Assembly: GCA_025403435.1 (NCBI GenBank) | Contig: CM046338.1 | Coordinates: 23,892,392-23,956,391, forward strand | Length of the DNA stretch: 64,000 bases | Source of the DNA: Artocarpus heterophyllus | Lineage: Eukaryota > Streptophyta > Magnoliopsida > Rosales > Moraceae | Reading direction: 5' to 3' | In this document: positions 33,963-43,314 of the stretch, piece by piece | Position numbering within the stretch: position 1 is the stretch's first letter | Layout: the number at the start of each line of letters is the position of its first letter | Notes under the pieces: model-generated | The model's database searches: none | What the model was told of the DNA's origin: nothing | The model's input: the letters and a program-made list of their open reading frames with translations, nothing else | Program-made: the position numbers and the translations under genes

Positions 33963-35259
33963 TGATATGAACCCTACCGACTAACGCAACAAGACCTGAC
34001 ACCAAATCTGGAATTCAAACCCTTAATCGCTTAAGACACACGTTTGTTGAGCCTTGACCAGTAATCTAGTGAGACACAAACCAAGAGCCACGGATAGGAA
34101 GACGCCACACCTAGAATTTCAAGAACACTTAAAAACCCTAGATGATAAGTCAGTTTGTTGAACGCCACAAGATTAATCTTGATAAGTTCAAAGAGTTTTC
34201 TCAAGAAAACAAGAAGAATGCAAGAAAAGACCTCACAAAATTCGTGAATATGATCTGATTGATTAATTCTCAAAATAACAAAGTGTTTACAATTATATGG
34301 GAACGATTTTCAACCCAAAAGAATCCCTAAGCTAAGGTTGACTTAGAAAATCCCTTAATTGGCACTTTCCCATGCGAAATTAAGCCCTAAAATAACACAA
34401 AAGGAAAGTTGCTAATCTTATCCCTTAAAATGAGCCTAACCTAATCTAGAAAAGGGAAAATATCCAGGTTTGTTTTTATGCCTAACAAAACCGAATTTGA
34501 CACTAAGAAATTACAAAAATTACATTAGCAAAAATAAATTGATGACGAGGCTCAAACTTGATGACATGGCACCCACATGTAGATCCAAAACAGTAAGGTT
34601 TCCTGAAATTACAAATCTGCCCCACAATCTACTAGAATCATGCACATCATCAATGTGAATCTTCTAGAACCTTAATCATTGTGACTAGGCTCTCTTGATA
34701 TTGACTTGGGCCTATGCAGGGGCTCCATTTATGTGACACGTCATAAACTTGTTGAATGAGCCCCTTCAATGCTTCCTTGAATTGCTTGGCCTTAGATCTC
34801 ATGATTGGACAACTTGAACGGCTTAAGGGATCACGAACATGTTACTTGAACGGCCTTTGATGTGTCCCACATCGGTTAGAGAGGGTGGTGTTGGGTGTTA
34901 TATATATGGGTTCACAATCCTCCACTCACAAGCTAGCTTTTGGGGTGGAGTTAGATGGGTTCATATCATATGGTATCAGAGCCAAACCTCTGCTGGTCGG
35001 TGGGTGCATGTACAAAGGTTCCCTGTCGCTCGTGTGGGTTAACGACAGAGTTGGCACGAGAACGTCGCTCGTGTGGGTTAACGATGGAATTGGCACGAGG
35101 ACGTGTAGTCTAAAGGGGTCGGGAATGATATGTCCCACATTGGTTAGAGAGGGTGGTCTTGGGTGTTATATATATGGGTTCACAATCCTCCCCTCACGAG
35201 CTAGCTTTTGGGGTGGAGTTAGGTGGGTTCATATCAGCCTTAGATCTCATGATTGGACT
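33963..35259 (-). mobile_element. Solo LTR, family D, carrying a TRIM and a short duplication
   Basis: Minus-strand LTR D from TGATATGAACCCTACC. ACTAA occurs on both sides (33958-33962 and 35260-35264), so it is an insertion into the integrase. Its outer end is abnormal. Instead of ...TTGCTTGCATCA it repeats about 70 bp (the GCCTTAGATCTCATGATTGG block at ~34789 and again at 35237). The TRIM is inserted at that repeat. Confidence 0.78.
34858..35236 (+). mobile_element. Complete TRIM retrotransposon, 379 bp
   Basis: Two 111-bp LTRs at 34858-34968 and 35126-35236 (TGATRTGTCCCACAT...GGGTTCATATCA). A primer binding site TGGTATCAGAGCC is at 34971-34983, a 142-bp noncoding middle includes a partial tandem repeat of TCGCTCGTGTGGGTTAACGA, and a polypurine tract TAAAGGGGTCGGGAA is at 35111-35125. 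Perfect GCCTT duplications flank it at 34853-34857 and 35237-35241. There is no ORF and no 5S rRNA-like segment, so it is not Cassandra. It must move by borrowed Gag-Pol. Confidence 0.94.
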
Positions 35260-35267
35260 ACTAAGAG

Positions 35268-35358
35268 TGATACGAACCCCGCCAAGAATTGACGCGACCC
35301 TAACCAAAATTGGTTTCCAAGATCAAATTCCTAACTGGTTTTGAGTGGAACCACGACC
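35268..35358 (-). repeat. Left part of a solo LTR A, split by E7
   Basis: The first 91 bp (TGATACGAACCCCGCC...CCACGACC) of a minus-strand LTR that resumes at 41205. AAGAG at 35263-35267 pairs with AAGAG at 41914-41918. With E7 removed, the LTR is 800 bp and complete. Confidence 0.9.
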
Positions 35359-36040
35359 TGATACGAACCTCGCCAAGAACTGACGCGACCCTAACCGAAA
35401 TTGGTTTCCAAGATCAAATTTCTAACCGGTTTTGAATGGAACCGCGACCCGATGCCCAACAAGAAGCACGAACCTTGGTATGTGCAGACGCCACAATCAG
35501 CTATGGATGGACTGACTGATAAGTCTTGGTATGTGAGGACGCCACAATCAGCTATGGATGGACTGAGTGATAAGTCTTGGTATGTGAGGACGCCACAATC
35601 AGCTATGGATGGACTGATTGATAAGTCTATGAACGCCACGGAAATTTTCGATAAGTTCGAATAGTTCGTTTAGGAACTAAAGAGAATTAAACCTCAAAAT
35701 TATGTGTTATTACTTGTCTCCAACTGATTGAAATTCGTTACAATATATAGGGGTTCCTATGCGAATTTTCAGCCCCTAATTCCCATGGAATTTCGGGAAA
35801 ATCATTTACCAAATGTCAAATCTAAACTAAATAAGGAAAGTTCCCTTAATGGCTTAAAAGCCTTACAAAAATAGAAATAACACAAACGTAAAAAGGAAAC
35901 TAGACATTAAAAGGTAAATAAGCTGATTCTTCTCGCCATGTGTCGCCTCAAAACGGGAAGGTAACTGAAATGGAAATTACTCAATCCCTTCTAGAGCTTG
36001 AATCACGCATTTGTTGGTCTGATTTTCGCATGCAATTCAC
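35359..36040 (-). repeat. Truncated 3' LTR of E7
   Basis: Starts TGATACGAACCTCGCC and contains three copies of the 51-bp repeat (35475-35625), the only triple in the window. It stops at GCATGCAATTC (about 36038). The remaining ~120 bp and the polypurine tract are absent. A plus-strand LTR A follows without spacer. Confidence 0.88.
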
Positions 36041-36639
36041 GCGTGATTCAAGCTATAGAAGGGATTGAGTAATTTCCATTTCAGTTACTTTCCCATTTTG
36101 AGGCGACACATGGCGAGAAGAATCAGCTTTTGACCTTTTTAATGTCTAGTTTCCTTTATTTTCGTTTGTTTATTTCTATTATTGTAAAGTTTTTAAGCCA
36201 TTAAGGACACTTAGCTTATTTGCTTTAGATTAGGTGATTTGGTAATTGATTTGCCGAAATTCCATGGGGAATTAGGAGCTGAAAATTCGCATAGGAACCC
36301 CTATATATTGTAACGAATTTCATTCAATGGGATACAAGTAATAACACATAATTTTGAGGTTTAATTCTCTTTAGTTCCTAAACGAACTATTCAAACTTAT
36401 CGGAAATTTCCGTGGCGTTCATAGACTTATCAATCAGTCCATCCATAGCTGATTCTGGCGTCCTCACATACCAAGACTTATCAATCGGTCTCTCCATAGC
36501 TGATTGTGGCGTCCTCACATACCAAGGTTCGCTTCTTGTTGGGCATCGGGTCGCGGTTCCATCCAAAACCGGTTAGAAAGTTGATCTTGGAAACCAACTT
36601 CGGTTAGGGTCGCGTCAGTTCTTGGTGTGGTTTGTATCA
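36041..36639 (+). repeat. Truncated plus-strand LTR A inside E7
   Basis: Begins at GCGTGATTCAAGC within the coding tail and ends GTGGTTTGTATCA. It pairs as an inverted repeat with 35359-36040. The right flank is RNase H of E7 (minus). Probably a solo LTR whose left part was lost, together with the E7 integrase, in one deletion. Confidence 0.85.
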
Positions 36640-39600
36640 CAGGGACTCATGATCGGTGTGAATCATGAACTCCTTAGGCCATAGGTAGTGCTGCCACGTC
36701 TCTAATGCTCGAACCAATGCATACATCTCTTTATCATAAGTTGGGTAATTAAGAGTTGCCCCATTTAGCTTCTCACTGAAATATGCTATTGGTCTCCCTT
36801 CCTGCATTAAAACAGCACCAATTCCAACACCTGAAGCATCACATTCAATCTCAAAAGTTTTGGAAAAATTAGGTAAAGATAACAATGGAGCATTTGTCAA
36901 TTTCTCCTTGAGTAGCTGAAATGCCCTTTCTTGCTCTTCTCCCCATCTAAACCCAATGTTCTTTTTGGTCACTTCAGTCAGTGGTGCGGCTATAGTACTG
37001 AAATCTTTCACAAACCGTCGGCAGAAACTAGCAAGTCCATGAAAACTCCGTACGTTTCCCACACTAGTTGGACTCGGCCACTCCTGGATGGCTCGCACCT
37101 TTTCTTCATCAACCTGTATACCTTGAGCACTAACAACAAAACCAAGAAACACAAGCTTATCAGTGCAAAAGGTACATTTCTTAAGGTTAGCATACAACTT
37201 TTCCTTCCGCAAAACATCTAAAACAAGTTTCAAATGTTCAATATGTTCATCCAAATTGCTGCTATAGATAAGGATATCATCAAAATAAACAACGACAAAT
37301 TTTCCAATAAAAGCTCGCAAAACATGGTTCATTAAACGCATAAATGTGCTAGACGCATTGGTTAAACCGAAAGGCATTACCAACCACTCATACAAGCCTT
37401 GTTTTGTTTTGAAAGCCGTCTTCCACTCGTCTCCCTCTTTCATGCGAATTTGATGATATCCACTCTTCAGATCAATTTTAGAAAACACACAAGCACCATG
37501 CAATTCATCTAACATGTCATCCAAGCGAGGAATGGGATGTCGATACTTTACCGTGATGTTGTTGATGGCTCGACAATCAACGTACATCCTCCAAGTCCCA
37601 TCTTTCTTAGGCACAAGTAAAACTGGTACGGCGCACGGGCTCATGCTTTCTCTCATGTGTCCCTTCTCCATCAACTCACTTACCTGCCGTTGGAGTTCCT
37701 TTGTCTCCACAGGATTACTCCTATAGGCTGGTCGGTTTGGGATTGTAGCTCCAGGTATGAAGTCGATTTGATAGTCAATCCCGCGGATTGGAGGTAAACC
37801 TTGCGGTGTTTCCTCGGGAAAGATATCCTCATAATCCTGCAAAAGAGAAACAACAGAACTATGTAAGGTGGAATCAAGATCGTTAGTGTTTAATAATGCC
37901 TCCTTGTACATGAGTAAAATCATCGGCTAATTAGAAAACAAAGCTCTTCTCACATCACCCTTTCTTGCATAAAAGTTTGTTTTTCTCTCTACTTTTCTCT
38001 CATTGGCTGATTGTGAATTCTTTTCAGCCCTCTCAATTTTCTCTCCCTTGCTCTCTTTACTCTCCTTTTTCTCGGCCATCTCTTCTTTTTTTCTCTCACT
38101 GGCCAAACTCTCTCTCTGCACTCCCACTCTTGATTTTTCTTCGCTCTTCATTTTTTTATCACTTTCTCTCTGTAAGCTCACTTGGTCTTCATAGACCTGT
38201 TTTGGTGTTAATGGAACAAGAGTGATCGTCTTTTGATTGTGAACAAATGAGTACTTGTTGGTGAAACCATCATGCTTAACTCGCCAATCAAATTGCCATG
38301 GTCTGCCTAATAATAAGTGCCCAGCTTGCATTGGAACCACATCGCACAAAACTTCATCTTCATATCTTCCAATGCGAAAAGGAACTAACACCTGTTTATG
38401 CACCTTTACCTCACCAGTATCGTTTAACCATTGCAATTTATATGGTCGAGGATGCTTAATTGTTGGCAGCCCTAACTTCTCTACCATGGTTGTGCTAGCA
38501 ACATTAGTACAACTCCCACCATCAATAATCACACTACATACCTTGTTTTGAACGTGGCACCTAGTGTGGAAGATGTTTTCCCGCTGCACCTCTTCATCTT
38601 CTTCTTTGGCTTGCACACTTAAAGCTCTCCTTGTGACCAACAATTCTCCTTGGACAGCGCACTCCTCATCGTCGGCATCCTCTAATGAAGGCATAGAATC
38701 ATTGTCCGAATCCTCCTCGGTTTCAATGTCTCCATTGTCACGCATCACCATAACTCATTTGTTCGGACATTGGCTTGCTATATGACCCCTGCCTTGACAT
38801 TTAAAACATTTAATATCACGAGTCCGAGTAGTGGTAAGAATCGGATTTACCTTGATTCCCATGGCTGGCCACCTCTTGTTTTTGCTCGATCTTTGGCTTG
38901 GGGTTGGATTGCTTCTCATCCCTCTTCCATTGGTTGATTTTCCAAGCCGATGTACTCGGGTTTTGGCTAGGACGTGTGCTACTGCCCGTCCTCATAAGTT
39001 GATTCTCAATTTTAATAGCCATGTGCACCATGTCCTCCAACTCCACATAATGTTGTAACTCAACGGCATTGTGAATTTCTCAGTTCAAACCCGCCAAAAA
39101 CCTTGCCATTGTAGCCTCCCGATCCTCCTCTATATTAGCCCGAATCGTCATAACCTCCATCTCTTTATAGTACTCCTCTACACTCCCGTTGCCCTGCTTA
39201 AGGTTTTGTAGTTTGTTGTACAACTCCCGGTAGTAGTAAGTTGGTACAAATCGCTTCCTCATCACGGTCTTCATCTCTTCCCATGACTCAATAGGTCGCT
39301 CTCTATTTCGTCTTCTGTTTATAACAAGTTGATCCTACCAAGTAATAGCATAATCAGAAAATTCAATTACAGCCAATTTTACCTTCTTCGCCTCAGAATA
39401 GTAGTGGCAGTCAAAGATGAACTCCATTTTCTTCTCCCATTCTAGGTACGCTTCTGGATTAGATTTGCCTTGAAATGATGGTATCTTCATTTTTATGCCT
39501 CTCAAACTATCATCTTCCCGGTTCCTAAGTCCTCTATCCCGTCCAAATCTTCGGTGACTACCCGCTGAATCTTCTCCTTCGTCAAACTCTTCCCCATCAA

Positions 39601-39835
39601 TCCTATAGTAGTCATCAACCTCTCATCTAACTGGAACCCTTTCTCGCCTACGCGCATGAGGAACATGTTGTGGCTGTTCCACACGTGCATTCTCCATCCG
39701 GTCTATCCTCTCATGAAGCTGTCCTATCTCTCCCCTCAACAATCGCCTCATCTCCCCCATCAACCCTTCCATAAGAAGTTTTGGGTCTGCTGCACCCGAG
39801 GTACCCTCAATAGTGTTCTTGCTGTTGTTTGACAT
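36640..39835 (-). pseudogene. E7 Gag, protease, RT and RNase H (family A)
   Basis: Minus strand from the Gag ATG at 39835-39833 ([14 protein letters not shown]). The Gag core MKIPSFQGK begins near 39490. A stop replaces Trp in WWDQL near 39336. The zinc knuckle region carries an extra base at 38835 and a TGA at 38755-38757, both shared with E5 and E8. Protease [10 protein letters not shown] is near 38530. The linker is followed by a TAG at 37924-37926. RT has the YFDD box near 37290, and RNase H runs to HTDHESL at 36640, where it is cut. RT-RNase H is open over 428 codons (36637-37923). Confidence 0.9.
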
Positions 39836-40400
39836 TTTCCAAGGACCTTACCACACTCCCTTACGTGTTTCACTCGTGAAATGGTTCACTCAATTTCACT
39901 CGTGTTTACACTCAATAGTTTCGGCTTTTGTCCACTCAAATGCTCTCGCCTCTATGCCTTTTTCCACTCTTTAATTCTCACTTAGTTCCTATAAAACTAG
40001 TCAAATCAATATCAAAACTTTCCCTGAATATTACAAACAGATTACCAAAGAGACAAGACTATAACAGAAACAAAAGGTTTAGGCTTTCAGAATCACACCC
40101 AAAAGGAACAAAATTTGAACAAATTTTTTTGGTCTATGCAAGGAATTCAATTTCGGATTCCTTAAACGATGAATAACAAGAATCTGAAATAGCAAATTTT
40201 TTTTTTTTTTTTTCGGATCCTCTTGTTTTTCTTCTTTTCCTTTTTTTTTTCTTTTCTTTCTTTCTTTTCTTTTCGGATCTTTTTTTTTTTTTTAAACCGA
40301 CTTTGATAATGGAAATCAAAACTCACGAACAACTGAAACAAACATAAACTAAGAGAACGGATAAGCAAAACTTGATTAGAACCTCGCTCTGATTACCAAA
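39836..40400 (-). other. 5' leader and PBS of E7
   Basis: No gene. In element sense the PBS reads TTTGGTAATCAGAGCGAGG next to the LTR at 40401, with an extra A as in E10. A purine tract lies at 40197-40292 (bounded by GATCC and GAGGATCC). The GAGTGGAAAAAGGCATAGAGGCGAGAGC-like block before Gag is conserved. Confidence 0.8.
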
Positions 40401-41199
40401 TGATACGAACCTCGCCAAGAACTGACGCAACCCTAACCGAAATTGGTTTGCAAGATCAAATTTCTAACCGGTTTTGAATGGAACCGCGACCCGATGCCCA
40501 ACAAGAAGCATGAACCTTGGTATGTGCGGACGCCACAATCAGCTATGGATGGACTGACTGATAAGTCTTGGTATGTGAGGATGCCACAATCAGCTATGGA
40601 TGGACTGATTGATAAGTCTATGAACGCCACGGAAATTTCCGATAAGTTCGAATAGTTCGTTTAGGAACTAAAGAGAATTAAACCTCAAAATTATGTTTTA
40701 TTACCTGTCTCCAATTGATTGAAATTCGTTACAATATATAGGGGTTCCTATGCGAATTTTCAGCCCCTAATTCCCATGGAATTTCAGGAAAATCATTTAC
40801 CAAATGTCAAATCTAAACTAAATAAGGAAAGTTCGCTTAATGGCTTAAAAGCCTTACAATAATAGAAATAACACAAACGCAAAAAGGAAACTAGACATTA
40901 AAAGGTAAATAAGCTGATGCTTCTCGCCATGTGTCGCCTCAAAACGGGAAGGTAACTGAAATGGAAATTACTCAATCCCTTCTAGAGCTTGAATCACGCA
41001 TTTGTTGGTCTGATTTTCGCATGCAATTCCCTCAATGGGCCTCCATGCAATAGCTTGAGCCCAAGTTGCTTGAATCAGCCCAATAAGCGTTTCTTTAAAC
41101 TTCTTCGCACGAGCTCTCGTTACCGGACCAATGGGAACTTGAATTGGATCTGAATAAGTCTCCCACGTGCTCTTGCTTGTGCTAACGATGTCCTCATCA
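40401..41199 (-). repeat. 5' LTR of E7
   Basis: A complete 799-bp LTR A, TGATACGAACCTCGCC...GATGTCCTCATCA on the plus strand. It has two 51-bp repeat copies, against three in the 3' LTR. Its coding tail is open (40968-41199, [13 protein letters not shown]). The right flank is CGACC. Confidence 0.92.
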
Positions 41200-41204
41200 C
41201 GACC

Positions 41205-41913
41205 CGATGCCCAACAAGAAGCACGAACCTTGGTATGTGAGGACGCCACAATCAGCTATGGATGGACTGATTGATAAGTCTTGGTATGTGAGGACGCCAC
41301 AATCAGCTATGGATGGACTGATTGATAAGTCTATGAATGCCACAGAATTTTTCAATAAGTTCGAATAGTTCGTTTAGGAACCAAAGAGAATTAAACCTCA
41401 AATTGTGTGTGAATATTTATTCCTCATTGAATGAAATTCGTTACAATATATAGGGGTTCCCCTATGCGAATTTTGAGCTCCTAATTGCCCATGGAATTTT
41501 GGGCAAATCAATTACCAAACGTCAAATCTAAAGCAAATAAGGAAAGTTCCCTTAATGGCTTAAAAGCCTTACAATAATAGAAATAAAACAAACGCAAAAA
41601 GGAAACTAGACATTAAAAGGTCATAAGTTGATTCTTCTCACCATGTGTCACCTCAAAACAGGAAAGTAACTAAAATGGAAATTTCTCGATCCCTTCTAGA
41701 GCTTGAATCACGCATTTGTTGGTCTGGATGTCACATGCAATTCCCTCAATTGGCCTCCATGCAATGGCTTGAGCCTAAGTTGCTTGAATTTGCCCAATAA
41801 GCGTTTCTTTAAACTCCTTCGCACGAGCTCTCGTAACCGGACCAATGGGAACTTGAATTGGATCTGAATATGTCTCCCACGTGCTCTTGCTTGTGCTAAC
41901 GATGTCCTCATCA
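41205..41913 (-). repeat. Right part of the solo LTR A that hosts E7
   Basis: Continues the 91 bp at 35268-35358. It ends GATGTCCTCATCA with AAGAG after it. Its distinctive changes (GGTTCCCCTATG, TTATTCCTCATTGAATG, CTCAATTGGCCTCC, GAGCCTAAGTTG) recur in the LTR at 56765-57512. The tail is broken by a stop. Confidence 0.9.
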
Positions 41914-42179
41914 AAGAGGGGGAGAGATTCTGTATTTGTGGTAGTAGATAAGTTTTCTAAGATGGTACACTTCATTGCATGTCATAAAACTGATGATGCA
42001 TCACTTATAGCCGATTTGTTTTTCAAGGAGATTGTTAGGTTGCATGGCATGCCTAGGAGTATTGTTTCTGATAGAGATGCAAAGTTCTTGAGTTACTTTT
42101 GGAAGACCTTGTGGGCAAAGTTGGGGACTAAGCTATTATTTTCTACTACTTGTCACCCGTAGACTGATGGTTAAACTGA
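41914..42179 (+). pseudogene. Family D integrase core fragment
   Basis: Continues the integrase interrupted at 33962: [43 protein letters not shown]. Stops: TAG for Gln (CACCCGTAG) and TAA for Gln (GGTTAAACTGA) at the end. The same sequence with the same TAA occurs at 57513-57778. It ends at 42179, where minus-strand integrase sequence begins. Confidence 0.88.
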
Positions 42180-42515
42180 CTTAGATCATCATCATCATTC
42201 CCCTCCTCTTGAGAGGGATTTGTCCTCAAATCGTCGCCTGCATCAAAAGGACTTAGATCAAAAACATTAAAGGTGGCACTTACACCATACTCACCTGGCA
42301 AGTCTAGCTTGTACGCATTATCGTTGATCCTTTTGAGAATTTGAAAAGGACTGTCCCCTCTAGGCAATAGCTTGGATTTCCTTTGTCTCGAAAACCGTTC
42401 CTTGCATAAGTGCAACCACACCCAATCGTCGGGCTCGAAAACAAGCTTGTGACGCCCTTTGTTGGCTTGTTCAGCATATTGTTTAGTCCTTCGCTCGATG
42501 TTGAGTCTTTCCTTC
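42180..42515 (-). pseudogene. Family A integrase C-terminal fragment
   Basis: Minus strand: [16 protein letters not shown] region, [43 protein letters not shown], polypurine tract. It lacks an LTR on its left, where a short GATCATCATCATCATTCCCC run marks the junction with the family D fragment. LTR A of E8 interrupts it at 42516. CCTTC (42511-42515) is the presumed target site. Confidence 0.83.
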
Positions 42516-43314
42516 TGATACGAACCACGTCAAGAACTGACGCGACTCTAACCAAAATTGGTTTCCAAGATCAAATTCCTAACCGGTTTTGAATGGAACC
42601 GTGACCCGATGCCCAACAAGAAGCACGAACCTTGGTATGTGAGGACGCCACAATCAGCTATGGAGAGACCGATTGATAAGTCTTGGTATGTGAGGACGCC
42701 ACAATCAGCTATGGATGGACTGATTGATAAGTCTATGAACGCCATGGAAATTTCCGATAAGTTCGAATAGTTCGTTTAGAAACTAAAGAGAATTAAACCT
42801 CAAAATTATGTGTTATTACTTGTCTCCATTGAATGAAATTCGTTACAATATATAGGGGCTCCTATGCGAATTTTCAGCTCCTAATTCCCCATGGAATTTC
42901 GGGCAAATCAATTACCAAATCACCTAATCTAAAGCAAATAAGGTAAGTGTCCTTAATGGCTTAAACTTTACAATAATAGAAATAAAAAAACGAAAATAAA
43001 GGAAACTAGACAAAAAAATGGTCATAAGCTGATTCTTCTCGCCATGTGTCGCCTCAAAACGGGAAAGTAACTGAAATAGAAATTACTCAATCCCTTCTAG
43101 AGCTTGAATCACGCATTTTTTGGTTTGATTTTCGCTTGCAATTCCCTCAATGGGCCTCCATGCAACGGCTTGAGCCCAAGTTGCTTGAATCAGCCCAATA
43201 AGCATTTCTTTAAACTTCTTCGCACGAGCTCTCGTAACCGGACCAATGGGAACTTGAATTGGATTTGAATATGTCTCCCACGTGCTCTTGCTTGTGCTAA
43301 CGATGTCCTCATCA
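42516..43314 (-). repeat. 3' LTR of E8 (family A)
   Basis: A 799-bp LTR, TGATACGAACCACGTC...GATGTCCTCATCA on the plus strand. Two 51-bp repeats; the coding tail is open from 43083. In element sense the polypurine tract AAGGGGAGGGGAA follows. Confidence 0.9.

Larger units (their letters stand above)
35359..41199 (-). mobile_element. E7, family A retrotransposon with TSD CGACC
   Basis: The outer boundaries are secure: LTR A ends at 35359 and 41199, with CGACC at 35354-35358 and 41200-41204. Inside, the 3' LTR is truncated, a plus-strand LTR piece follows, and integrase plus part of RNase H are missing. RT, protease, Gag, leader, PBS and a full 5' LTR remain. It sits within an older solo LTR A. 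Confidence 0.9.

Noticed and set aside
34971..34983. tRNA gene at TGGTATCAGAGCC
   Set aside because: It is only the 3'-end complement of tRNA-Met used as a primer site; no cloverleaf surrounds it.
35475..35625. CRISPR array from regularly spaced repeats
   Set aside because: The units are contiguous 51-bp tandem repeats without spacers, inside an LTR.
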